Source: Muribaculaceae bacterium
GTDB taxonomy: Bacteria; Bacteroidota; Bacteroidia; Bacteroidales; Muribaculaceae
Assembly (NCBI GenBank): GCA_009775375.1
Contig: VSPO01000030.1
Coordinates: 1-31,043, forward strand
Length of the DNA: 31,043 bases
Direction: 5' to 3'
Shown here: piece by piece, positions 8,147 through 15,764 of the stretch
Layout: each line of letters opens with the position of its first letter
Numbering within the stretch: position 1 is the first letter of the stretch
Made by a program: the position numbers and the translations under genes
The notes under the pieces: generated by a model
Databases searched by the model: none
What the model was told of the DNA's origin: nothing
Seen by the model: only the letters and a program-made list of their open reading frames with translations

Positions 8147-10456
8147 ATGAAAACAAAGCATGTCATAGCTTCCGGATTCATTGCGGCATTCCTGACCGTC
8201 CCGGCTTACGGACAACAGATTATGCCATGGGAAAACAGGACCGAAACGGATTCCGATCCATTCGCCAAGACCACGGCAGCGATGTCAGACAAGTTGCTCC
8301 TTGAGGATGTGGTCAATGGCTCTATTCTTCAGACCAAAGGGGCAGGCACAATGACATGGCTTAAAGACGGGGAGAGATATTCCCGTATTGAGCCGGACTC
8401 CAATAATGAGGGAAAGGACGTGGTGGCATACCGCGCAAAAGACAACAAACGTGAAGTCATTGTCCCTTCATCCATGTTTATTGATAAGCAATCAGGGAAG
8501 CATATCCCCATCAGAAGCATATCTTGGAGCAATGACAACAACAAGCTGCTTGTCTACAACAATACGAGACGCGTATGGCGCTACGACACACGAGGCGACT
8601 ATTGGGTGCTCGACCTTAAAAGCGGAAATTTACATCAACTTGGCAAGGGACTTCCGGAGGCTTCGCTTATGTTTGCCAAATTCTCACCGGATGGGAGCAG
8701 AGTAGCGTATGTTTCCTGCAACAACCTCTACGTGGAGGACACAAATACAGGAGAGATAATCCAGCTGACCCATGACGGGAACGACAAAATCATCAACGGC
8801 ACGTTTGATTGGGTCTATGAAGAGGAATTCGCTTGTCGTGATGGTTTCAGGTGGAGTCCCGACGGAGAAACCATAGCATTCTGGAACTCCGACACCGACG
8901 GCACAGGATTCTTCGACATGATAAACTATACTGACTCCATATATCCGAGGATTATCCATTTCCCTTATCCCAAGGCAGGCTCAAGGAATTCCGCCGTCAG
9001 AGTCGGATATGTCTCATCAAGGGGCGGAGACACGAAATGGGTGGAAATCCCAGGAGATATGCGGGAAAATTATATTCCCAGAATGGAGTTCATCCCGGAG
9101 AGCAACGATCTCTTTATCCAGCAGATGAACCGGCAACAGAACACCAACAAAGTCTGGGTCTGCACCATCGGAGAAACAAAACCAAAGCATATTTTCACCG
9201 ACAGCGACCCGAATGCATGGGTGGAGACAAACGACAATGTGACATGGCTGGACGACAACAAATGGTTTACGTGGGAAAGCGAGCGCGACGGGTGGCGCCA
9301 GCTTTACAGAGTGTGTCGCGATGGCAAACTAATGAAAAAAATCACTCCGGGCGAATTTGATTACATCGAGCCGGTAGGCACAGACTTAAAAAAGGGACTC
9401 GTCTATTTCATCGCATCTCCTGATAATTTTACCCAACGTTATCTCTACAGCGCTCCTCTTTCCGGAGAGGGAGAATCAGAAAGGGTCAGCCCAGAAAGTC
9501 AAGACGGACAACACCGCTATAACATGTCGCCAACCGGAAAATGGGCGGTGCATACGTTCAGCAATGCCTCCACTCCTTCTAAAGTGGACATGGTGTCTTT
9601 CCCCGGACATAAATCGGTCAGGACAATCGAAGATAACGAGGCCACGGCAAAAAGATACTCTCAATTAGGCTTGAATCCAAAAGAGTTTGTCAAGGTAAAA
9701 TCCGGGGAGCTGTTGCTCGACGCTTGGATGATCAAACCCAAAGATTTCGACCCCGCAAAGAAATATCCTGTCATAGTGGAGGTCTATGGCGAACCGGCAA
9801 GCGCCACGGTGCAAGACGTATGGGGGAACGGCGATTTATGGAATCAATACATGGCGAATCTCGGATATATTATCGTCAGCATAGAAAACCGTGGAGCCAA
9901 TACCCCTCGCGGACGTGATTGGAGAAAATGCATCTACGGAGAAGTCGGCACTTTCGCTTCAGAAGACCAGGCAAATGGCATCCGCGATCTCGCAAGACAA
10001 TTCCCATTCATTGATGAAGAGAGAATCGGCATAACCGGCTGGAGCGGAGGTGGGAGCCAGACTCTCAACTGCATGTTTCGGTATCCCGATGTGTTCAAAA
10101 CCGGGATAGCCATCGCATTTGTGGCCGACCAGCGCACTTACGACACCATCTATCAAGAAAGATATATGGATACTCCCCAAAACAATCCCGAGGGATACAA
10201 AAAAGGAAGCCCTATATCTTATGCTTCCGGGCTGGAGGGAGAGTTGCTGCTTATCCATGGGACGGGCGACGACAACGTGCATTATCAAAATTGCGAGATG
10301 CTTATCAACGAATTGGTGAAAAACGGGAAGACATTCAGCCTGATGAGCTATCCCAACAGAAGCCATGGCATTTTTGAAGGAGAAGGCACAACCCTTCATC
10401 TTCGCAAGACTATGGCAAAATATTGGCTTGAGCATCTTCCTGCAGGATCCAGATGA
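8147..10456 (+). CDS. Dipeptidyl peptidase IV (S9B family serine exopeptidase)
   Basis: This exported prolyl dipeptidase releases X-Pro or X-Ala dipeptides from the N-termini of peptides, feeding amino-acid uptake. It has 769 residues with an N-terminal signal peptide (HVIASGFIAAFLTVPAYGQQ). An eight-bladed propeller domain follows and includes DWVYEEEF, the double-Glu motif that binds the substrate amino terminus and separates true DPP-IV from related S9 peptidases. The C-terminal alpha/beta hydrolase domain has the full triad: S633 in GWSGGGS, D708 in HGTGDDNVH and H740 in SHGI. The nucleophile elbow reads GWSGG rather than the more usual GWSYGG, so the Tyr next to the nucleophile is Gly. 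Location is probably periplasmic or outer-membrane associated. It has its own promoter and terminator, so it is monocistronic. Confidence 0.93.
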   Translation: MKTKHVIASGFIAAFLTVPAYGQQIMPWENRTETDSDPFAKTTAAMSDKLLLEDVVNGSILQTKGAGTMTWLKDGERYSRIEPDSNNEGKDVVAYRAKDNKREVIVPSSMFIDKQSGKHIPIRSISWSNDNNKLLVYNNTRRVWRYDTRGDYWVLDLKSGNLHQLGKGLPEASLMFAKFSPDGSRVAYVSCNNLYVEDTNTGEIIQLTHDGNDKIINGTFDWVYEEEFACRDGFRWSPDGETIAFWNSDTDGTGFFDMINYTDSIYPRIIHFPYPKAGSRNSAVRVGYVSSRGGDTKWVEIPGDMRENYIPRMEFIPESNDLFIQQMNRQQNTNKVWVCTIGETKPKHIFTDSDPNAWVETNDNVTWLDDNKWFTWESERDGWRQLYRVCRDGKLMKKITPGEFDYIEPVGTDLKKGLVYFIASPDNFTQRYLYSAPLSGEGESERVSPESQDGQHRYNMSPTGKWAVHTFSNASTPSKVDMVSFPGHKSVRTIEDNEATAKRYSQLGLNPKEFVKVKSGELLLDAWMIKPKDFDPAKKYPVIVEVYGEPASATVQDVWGNGDLWNQYMANLGYIIVSIENRGANTPRGRDWRKCIYGEVGTFASEDQANGIRDLARQFPFIDEERIGITGWSGGGSQTLNCMFRYPDVFKTGIAIAFVADQRTYDTIYQERYMDTPQNNPEGYKKGSPISYASGLEGELLLIHGTGDDNVHYQNCEMLINELVKNGKTFSLMSYPNRSHGIFEGEGTTLHLRKTMAKYWLEHLPAGSR

Positions 10457-10494
10457 GATTCCTGCATCCTCAAAATCCAAAACATAGAAAATTG

Positions 10495-10534
10495 AGAAAC
10501 CGGGCATCGCGTTGGCTGATGTCCGGTTTCTTTT
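10495..10534 (+). terminator. Intrinsic terminator of the DPP-IV gene
   Basis: AGAAACCGGGCATC (10495-10508) pairs with GATGTCCGGTTTCT (10518-10531) through one G-U, giving a 14-bp stem with a 9-nt loop and TTTT after it. It starts about 40 nt after the stop codon. Confidence 0.85.
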
Positions 10535-10545
10535 AACGATTTCAG

Positions 10546-10567
10546 ATCCGATGCGTCGGATTTGATG
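10546..10567. terminator. Possible RNase G-side hairpin
   Basis: CAGATCCGA and TCGGATTTG (loop TGCG) form a 9-bp stem with one wobble pair, about 20 nt beyond the stop of the minus-strand RNase G gene. There is no good U-run on the minus strand, so it is only a weak terminator candidate. Confidence 0.35.
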
Positions 10568-10587
10568 ATAATCTTGCGACTATAAAA

Positions 10588-12219
10588 TCAAGATTCCTTT
10601 TCTTCTATTTCTCCATTTTTCTGTCGGGCGTGGGTCTTCGATTGGTTGCTGCTCAAATCACTTTCCTCCTTAAGATCAATCTCCTTCCCGGAGTCGTCGA
10701 TCACCCTGTATTGCAAATAAGCCAGCGATTCATCGGCAGTCACTTTGAAACTACGTCCGAATTTGCGACGCCATTTCCCATAAAGGGAAAACATCCCCTT
10801 CTTAATATATGCCTCCACGTAAGGATGGACATATAAGTTGAATTTCCTCACCTTCAGATTCTCGACAAGATATTCAAGTTTCTCTCCGAGCTTGTCGGTG
10901 AATAAAAGCGATGCCTGAATCTCCCCCTTGCCAAAACATGATGGACAGGTTTCACTGGTAGTGATGTCGAGAGCCGGGCGCACTCGCTGACGAGTGATTT
11001 GCATCAATCCAAACTTACTAAGGGGCAGGATATTGTGGCGAGCCCTGTCATTCGCCATGACCTCCCTCATATGGTCGAAGAGAGCCTGACGATGCTCAGC
11101 CTTGTTCATGTCAATGAAATCAATCACGATGATTCCTCCCATGTCCCTAAGACGAAGCTGCCTTGCGATCTCATCCGCAGCCTTAAGATTGACATCAAGA
11201 GCGTTAGATTCCTGATCAGGACTTGCCTTGCTTCGGTTGCCGGAATTGACATCTATCACATGCAGCGCCTCCGTATGCTCGATTATGATGTATGCACCGC
11301 TCTTGAACGAGACAGTCTTTCCAAAAGAGCTCTTTATCTGACGGGTGATGTTGAAGTGATCGAAAATCGGCACATCCTTGCCATAGAGCTTCACGATGTC
11401 TTTGTTCTCCGGAGAAATCAATGCCACATAATTCTGAATCTGAATGAACGTCTCTACCTCATTTACGTAGATATTTTCAAAATTCGGGCTGAAAATATCC
11501 CTTATGACGCTGACCGCCCTTGAGTCTTCCTCATAAATAAGCATCGGAGGCTGGCTCCGCTGCATTTTGGCAATAGCCTCCTCCCAGCATTTTACGAGCG
11601 TACGCATCTCATTGTTGAGCTCGGCCACCCTTTTGTTTTCAGCCGAAGTGCGGACAATCACACTGAATCCTTTCGGCTTTATGCTCCCTATGAGCTGACG
11701 CAACCTGATTTTCTCTTCAGTGGATTTGATTTTCTGTGAAATTGATATCTTGTCGCCAAAAGGCATGAGCACCATAAAGCGTCCCGTAAAAGAGATTTCA
11801 GTGGTCAATCTCGGACCTTTCGACGAAATCGGCTCTTTAGCGATCTGCACTACGAGTTGCTGACCGGGTTGAAGTACGTTCTGGATAGTGCCCTGTTTGG
11901 GGATATCCGGCTCAAGCTTGAACTTGGATATGTTGGGAATTTTCTTCTTGTCGGCCATAGCCTCCTGCAAGAAAGCATTGTAGGTGCTGAACTGTGGCCC
12001 AAGGTCGAGATAATGAAGAAAAGCATCTTTTTCGTAGCCCACATCAAGAAAGGCAGCGTTAAGTCCCGGCATAATCTTCTTGACTTTGGCAAGATACAGA
12101 TCGCCCACAGCATATGCAATGTTGCGGCTTTCCTTCTGCAAAGAGACGAGACGGGAATCCTCAAGCAGCGCTATCGAGATTTCTTTTTGCTGAACGTCTA
12201 CTACTAATTCGCTTTTCAT
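10588..12219 (-). CDS. rng: Ribonuclease G/E family endoribonuclease
   Basis: This cytoplasmic single-strand-specific endoribonuclease acts in rRNA maturation and mRNA decay. Its 543 residues fit RNase G plus a short tail, without the long scaffold domain of enterobacterial RNase E. The N-terminus MKSELVVDVQQKEISIALLE and the S1-type region (VGDLYLAKVKKIMPGLNAAF, residues 38-57) are typical. Metal-binding catalytic aspartates are in HVIDVNSG (D323) and IIVIDFIDM (D367). CPSCFGKG (C425, C428) is the Zn-link of the dimer or tetramer. The last 30 residues are charged (DLKEESDLSS...). A hairpin can form in the 5' leader, and a terminator-like stem separates it from the upstream 29-aa gene. No clear own promoter is seen, so read-through from the HU group is likely. 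Confidence 0.94.
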   Translation of the reverse strand: MKSELVVDVQQKEISIALLEDSRLVSLQKESRNIAYAVGDLYLAKVKKIMPGLNAAFLDVGYEKDAFLHYLDLGPQFSTYNAFLQEAMADKKKIPNISKFKLEPDIPKQGTIQNVLQPGQQLVVQIAKEPISSKGPRLTTEISFTGRFMVLMPFGDKISISQKIKSTEEKIRLRQLIGSIKPKGFSVIVRTSAENKRVAELNNEMRTLVKCWEEAIAKMQRSQPPMLIYEEDSRAVSVIRDIFSPNFENIYVNEVETFIQIQNYVALISPENKDIVKLYGKDVPIFDHFNITRQIKSSFGKTVSFKSGAYIIIEHTEALHVIDVNSGNRSKASPDQESNALDVNLKAADEIARQLRLRDMGGIIVIDFIDMNKAEHRQALFDHMREVMANDRARHNILPLSKFGLMQITRQRVRPALDITTSETCPSCFGKGEIQASLLFTDKLGEKLEYLVENLKVRKFNLYVHPYVEAYIKKGMFSLYGKWRRKFGRSFKVTADESLAYLQYRVIDDSGKEIDLKEESDLSSNQSKTHARQKNGEIEEKES

Positions 12220-12239
12220 TTGGTTTAATAAAGGTCGTT

Positions 12240-12272
12240 GTCGGCTTTTGTCGATCTAAACTTCGAGCCGAC
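12240..12272 (-). promoter_or_regulatory. Stem-loop in the 5' leader of the RNase G gene
   Basis: GTCGGCT (12240-12246) and AGCCGAC (12266-12272) can pair in the RNase G mRNA leader, about 20 nt before the start codon. Enterobacterial rne is autoregulated through leader hairpins; a similar role here is only analogy. Confidence 0.3.
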
Positions 12273-12277
12273 TGATA

Positions 12278-12321
12278 CAAAAAAAGAACAAACTTATGGG
12301 TGAAGAAAGGCCTTCACCCAT
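12278..12321 (-). terminator. Terminator-like hairpin between the 29-aa gene and RNase G
   Basis: On the minus strand TGGGTGAAG and CTTCACCCA (complement of 12312-12320 and 12297-12305) form a 9-bp stem with a 6-nt loop. A further A-T pair extends it, and a U-rich run begins about a dozen bases downstream. It lies about 65 nt after the stop of the 29-aa gene and could cut transcription before RNase G, allowing high HU/ribosomal-protein and low RNase G expression. Confidence 0.6.
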
Positions 12322-12385
12322 TTTCCGTTTGTTCATTGTCAACCGTCGAAACGGAAATAAATCCACGGCGTTGCCGTCGGGGCAA

Positions 12386-12475
12386 TTATTTCTTCTTATG
12401 ACGATTCTTTCTCAGTCTTTTTTTGCGTTTGTGCGTGGCCATCTTGTGGCCTTTTCTTTTCTTTCCGCTTGGCAT
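12386..12475 (-). CDS. 29-residue basic protein, AURKAIP1/COX24-domain (bS22/mS38-like)
   Basis: The small frame starts at ATG 12475 and ends with TAA. It encodes MPSGKKRKGHKMATHKRKK followed by RLRKNRHKKK, 29 residues of which about 60% are Lys or Arg. The KMxxHKRKKRLRKNR core fits the AURKAIP1/COX24 C-terminal domain, which includes the mitochondrial small-subunit protein mS38 and the mycobacterial protein bS22. Near-identical short proteins are widespread in Bacteroidetes. A role as a small-subunit ribosomal protein in the decoding region is inferred from homologues, not shown for this phylum. It lies 58 nt downstream of the HU gene on the same strand, probably in one transcript, and is followed by a hairpin. 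Its tiny size makes it easy to miss. Confidence 0.85.
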   Translation of the reverse strand: MPSGKKRKGHKMATHKRKKRLRKNRHKKK

Positions 12476-12533
12476 AGTGGTTAATATTATTGTTGTTTAT
12501 ATATTTGGTTGTTGATTTCCGGGGAAATATCCG

Positions 12534-12806
12534 TCATTTCACTTCCTCAAGGAATGACTTACAAGGCTTGAAGGCCGGGATATTGTGCTCAGGCACTTTG
12601 ATACTTGTGTTCTGAGTGATGTTGCGGGCAGTTTTCTCCTTTCTTGTCTTTATGATAAAACTGCCAAAGCCACGAAGGTAAACATTATGGCCATTCGCCA
12701 TAGATTCTTTCACGACATCCATAAATCCTTCGACTGTAGAAAGCACTACAGCTTTCTCAAGACCGGTGGCTCGTGAAATCTCATTTACTATTTCTGCTTT
12801 TGTCAT
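12534..12806 (-). CDS. HU/IHF-family DNA-binding protein
   Basis: This nucleoid-associated protein bends and compacts DNA as a dimer. Translated from ATG 12806 it has 90 residues, the standard HU length. The longer frame adds an N-terminus unlike HU, whereas MTKAEIVNEISRATGLEK is the canonical helix start. The signature VYLRGFGSFIIKTRKEKTARN lies near residues 46-66, and NTSIKVPEHNIPAFKPCKSF is the arm-to-C-terminal segment. It heads a minus-strand group with the 29-aa ribosomal-type protein and RNase G. A -7-like GATATTTG lies at 12899-12906 on the minus strand. Whether it acts like HU (non-specific) or IHF (site-specific) cannot be told. Confidence 0.93.
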   Translation of the reverse strand: MTKAEIVNEISRATGLEKAVVLSTVEGFMDVVKESMANGHNVYLRGFGSFIIKTRKEKTARNITQNTSIKVPEHNIPAFKPCKSFLEEVK

Positions 12807-12898
12807 TTTGTCTATAAAAATTTTTGGTTTTATTCGTCTAAACGTCAAGATATGGCTGCCAACATTTTGCATCCGACAGCTTTTCCCGTTTGACGGTG

Positions 12899-12906
12899 CA
12901 AATATC
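12899..12906 (-). promoter_or_regulatory. Possible -7 box of the HU gene
   Basis: The minus strand reads GATATTTG, one mismatch from TAnnTTTG, with TTTT 20 nt upstream at the -33 position. It would give a leader of about 90 nt. Support is modest. Confidence 0.3.
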
Positions 12907-13056
12907 GTAATTTTTTTTCATTCTTTAAAAGGTTGCTCACTATTTTCCCTCTTTTTTACCCAATTTTGTTTTGGTTTTGCATGTTTTTAAAGCTTTATCA
13001 CAACCTTTATGGAAATTTCAATCACAAATACTCAATATTTACCTACTATAGAAGGA

Positions 13057-13659
13057 TCAGTCAATATTGCGTAGAGACGTGCCGCTTACGCCACCTATTT
13101 TTCCGGTTATTTCTTCAAAATCATCTTCCCTCATCCGCAAAGTCATGGAGCATGTGTTGTCGAACTTGCGCTCTAAAACTTCGATATCGTAGCTTTTAAC
13201 GATCCTCATCACTCCATCAGCTGCCATGTATGGGAACGTCACTTCAACGGTCTGCTGCTTATGCATCTCCTCTATGCCAGCATCGTCGAGCGCAAGACTC
13301 GCCGCCTCACGATACGCAGAAATCAATCCCGGCGTGCCAAGTTTAATACCTCCGAAATATCTGACCACGACGACCACTACATCCGTCAATTGCCGGCTGT
13401 TGATTTGCCCCAATATTGGTTTGCCGGCTGTCCCTGAAGGTTCTCCATTGTCGTTAAGCTGCCATTCTTGCCGGTCGGCGCCAAGCATGTAGGCCCAGCA
13501 GACGTGGCGAGAGTCATGATATTCATTTTGGTAGGCCTTCACTATGGACTTAGCTTCCTCGGCGGATGCAATTTTATGTGCAAAGGCCAGGAATCTGCTC
13601 ATTTTCTCCCGTAACTGTCCTTCCCCTTTTTGTTTAATCGTGAAATAAGAATCGCCCAT
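13057..13659 (-). CDS. YigZ / IMPACT family protein
   Basis: This is a 200-residue cytoplasmic protein of the YigZ/IMPACT (UPF0029) family. The N-terminal domain contains the family signature: NEYHDSRHVCWAYMLG at about 45-60, DNGEPSGTAGKPIL at about 70-83, then VVVVVRYFGGIKLGTPGL. The C-terminal part is a DUF1949-like ferredoxin domain (TVEVTFPYMAADGVMRIVKSY). The eukaryotic relative IMPACT/Yih1 regulates Gcn2, and bacterial members are thought to act near translation, but the biochemical role is unproven. No clear promoter is seen. A 52-bp palindrome lies just upstream, separating it from the DJ-1 gene, so it is probably transcribed alone. Confidence 0.9.
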   Translation of the reverse strand: MGDSYFTIKQKGEGQLREKMSRFLAFAHKIASAEEAKSIVKAYQNEYHDSRHVCWAYMLGADRQEWQLNDNGEPSGTAGKPILGQINSRQLTDVVVVVVRYFGGIKLGTPGLISAYREAASLALDDAGIEEMHKQQTVEVTFPYMAADGVMRIVKSYDIEVLERKFDNTCSMTLRMREDDFEEITGKIGGVSGTSLRNID

Positions 13660-13686
13660 TGGATGTCGTTATGAATTGAGTATAGA

Positions 13687-13738
13687 TTTTTTTAGAAACC
13701 ATCAGGGCACACGTGTGCCCTGATGGTTTCTAAAAAAA
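13687..13738. terminator. 52-bp perfect loop-less palindrome, likely bidirectional terminator
   Basis: Every base from 13687 to 13712 pairs with its mirror in 13713-13738 around the centre CACGTG. The outer ends are T-runs and A-runs, so the RNA of either strand is a 26-bp hairpin followed by U's. It lies about 80 nt after the DJ-1/PfpI stop on the minus strand and is most simply that gene's terminator. Confidence 0.8.
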
Positions 13739-13821
13739 ATGACGAATAGAGGGATTTTGCTATAAGAGCTTGTTAAAAAAATGAATGTTAAACAAACTCT
13801 AAAATCCTGTCAATCTACGGT

Positions 13822-14412
13822 CTATCCGAAATAATTTTCTATTTCGCTCTCATCTTTTGAGTGATAGAGCATTCCTTCCGCCACGTTCTTGGCAGCTTCA
13901 AGTCCCTTGGCCGCCTTTACGATACTTAATGCCCAAGGCAAAGCATTTGCGGGGCCATTACCAAGCACGAATTTTTCATCTGAAGTCACAGGCGTACCTG
14001 TTGGTTCTGCCCCTTTCATATATGATTCAAACCCCGGATAGCATGTCGCTTTTCTTCCCTTTAGCAGCCCAAGTTGCCCAAGCACGACTCCGGGCGCAGC
14101 GCATATGGCGGCTATCCTTCCATTTTCTGACTCAGCTTGACGCTTAAGCAGCCCCTGCAATGGAGCGAATTCATATAGATTGACGGCTCCCGGCATACCG
14201 CCCGGAAGTATGAGCCATTCCGGAGAGGAGAAAAGAGTATTGTCATACAAGACATCACAATTCAATGTGACGCCATGTGCTCCGGTCACCTGAAGAGCAG
14301 ACGTTATGGAGACCGTCTTAACTTTCATCCCGGCTCTGCGAAGCACGTCTACGGCAGTCATAGCTTCAAGTTCCTCAAAGCCCTCTGCAAGAAACAAAAA
14401 TGATTCATTCAT
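13822..14412 (-). CDS. DJ-1/PfpI family protein
   Basis: This is a 196-residue cytoplasmic protein of the DJ-1/ThiJ/PfpI superfamily. The N-terminus FLFLAEGFEELEAMTAVDVLRRAG aligns with human DJ-1, putting E16 at the residue that tunes the reactive cysteine. The nucleophile elbow AAICAAPGVVLG holds C104. The conserved LILPGGMPGAVNL lies at about 68-79. Family members are reported as glyoxalases, protein or nucleotide deglycases, or redox-stress proteins, and the activity is debated, so I assign no reaction. Its 3' end is followed by a strong palindromic terminator. The 302-bp region upstream separates it from the divergent ApbE gene. Confidence 0.92.
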   Translation of the reverse strand: MNESFLFLAEGFEELEAMTAVDVLRRAGMKVKTVSITSALQVTGAHGVTLNCDVLYDNTLFSSPEWLILPGGMPGAVNLYEFAPLQGLLKRQAESENGRIAAICAAPGVVLGQLGLLKGRKATCYPGFESYMKGAEPTGTPVTSDEKFVLGNGPANALPWALSIVKAAKGLEAAKNVAEGMLYHSKDESEIENYFG

Positions 14413-14714
14413 AACTATATGTTTTAGATAAAAGGTAATAATTCTAAGATGCCGGACTAATTCTTAGGCTTCAGCATCCTTGGAATATATGGAAACTGAG
14501 AAATGCATGAAAGAATAACGTCGTATCGTTATGCAAAAGCGTCATCTTTTGATGATTTATAATCCACAACAATAATTTCCATTATCTTTCAGCTAATTTC
14601 ATCGCCCAAAAGTAGTCATTTTAATTGATTTTAGCTAACTTTGCCATGATTTTTTCGCATTCATTTCAATTTTTTAGAGTGTATTTGAATTTCACTTCCT
14701 AAAATTAATTTTTA
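14413..14714. other. 302-bp divergent intergenic region (DJ-1 / ApbE)
   Basis: No gene is visible here. The only recognisable signal is the ApbE -7 box at 14636-14643. A short hairpin ATAACG/CGTTAT (14515-14532) and imperfect CTAAG/CTTAG inverted repeats near 14455-14467 were seen but are weak. No TAnnTTTG box for the minus-strand DJ-1 gene was found. Confidence 0.6.
14636..14643 (+). promoter_or_regulatory. -7 box upstream of the ApbE gene
   Basis: TAACTTTG is a full match to TAnnTTTG about 70 nt before ATG 14715. No good TTTG is present at the expected -33 spacing, so this rests on the -7 box alone. Confidence 0.42.
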
Positions 14715-15710
14715 ATGAAACATTTGACAAAAAGCACACTCATCAAATATCTGTTGGCCTCGCTTATTATGCTGATGGCTCAATCCTGCTTGCCGGATTC
14801 TTATATCAAAGAGGAAGGCATGATCTGGAACACCACCTTTCACATCACATACAAGGGAGCTCCCGAATTGAAAGACTCCATCCTCGCTGTGCTTAATGAC
14901 GTTGGCAAAAGTCTGAATGTCTTCGATGAAAATTCCCTCGTATCGAAACTTAATTCAGGAGATTCGATTCTTGCCGACCACCATTTGCTGAAAGTATACT
15001 CAGAATCGAGAATTATCAATGAGGCATCAAAAGGGATGTTCGACCCCACCCTTTCCCCTTTAATATCGGCATGGGGATTCGGACCGGGACACACTGCATC
15101 AGCCGACACAACGGCAATCGACAGCATATTGTCTTTCGTAGGCATCTCCAAGACCTCCCTTTCCGGAAAATATATCGTCAAAAACGACCGACGCACTCAA
15201 TTCAATTTTTCAGCCATAGCAAAGGGTTATGGATGTGACCAAGTTGCCGAGATGTTGATTCGCAATGGAGTGAAGGATTATCTTGTGGAGATAGGAGGAG
15301 AAATAGCCACAGGAGGACGCGGGCCTAAAGGAAGATTATGGAAAATATCAATCGACAAACCAATTGAGACCGATTCCTCAGAGAGACATGACTCGCAGAC
15401 AATAATAGAAGTCACCAACGCCGGCATTGCCACATCGGGCAATTACAGGAACTTCCGCAAAGAGAATGGCAGCAAATTCGGCCACACTCTGTCGCCCGTC
15501 ACCGGAAGGCCTGTTGCGACGGACGTGGCCAGCGCCACCATTATCGCACCATCTGCAATGGAGGCTGACGCCGTAGCGACAGCCTGCCTGGCTGCAGGCA
15601 GCGTAAAGGCCAAAGAAATTCTTCGCACATTGGAATTAGAGGGGCTTCTCATTATGGCGGATTCCACATACTGGACATCACCCGGTTTTGAAAATTTGAT
15701 AGTAAAATGA
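14715..15710 (+). CDS. apbE: FAD:protein FMN transferase (ApbE lipoprotein)
   Basis: This exported enzyme attaches FMN covalently to Thr of flavoproteins such as RnfG/NqrB-C subunits, using FAD. It has 331 residues. The N-terminus has a basic start, a hydrophobic stretch and MAQSC with a candidate lipid-modified C25, so it is probably a membrane-anchored periplasmic lipoprotein. Family motifs appear in order: NTTFHITYKG (39-48), FNFSAIAKGYGCDQVAEML (163-181), VEIGGEIATGG (191-201), FGHTLSPVTGRPV (255-267) and ATIIAPSAMEADAVAT (274-289). The last contains the Mg/FAD-binding acidic residues. No Rnf or Nqr genes are nearby, so targets lie elsewhere in the genome. It is convergent with the patatin gene across a 54-nt gap holding only a small CTGATA/TATCAG stem. 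Confidence 0.94.
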   Translation: MKHLTKSTLIKYLLASLIMLMAQSCLPDSYIKEEGMIWNTTFHITYKGAPELKDSILAVLNDVGKSLNVFDENSLVSKLNSGDSILADHHLLKVYSESRIINEASKGMFDPTLSPLISAWGFGPGHTASADTTAIDSILSFVGISKTSLSGKYIVKNDRRTQFNFSAIAKGYGCDQVAEMLIRNGVKDYLVEIGGEIATGGRGPKGRLWKISIDKPIETDSSERHDSQTIIEVTNAGIATSGNYRNFRKENGSKFGHTLSPVTGRPVATDVASATIIAPSAMEADAVATACLAAGSVKAKEILRTLELEGLLIMADSTYWTSPGFENLIVK

Positions 15711-15764
15711 CCGCCACCACTGATATTCTTATCAGCTATAAGCCATGATAATACCCGATGCCCG

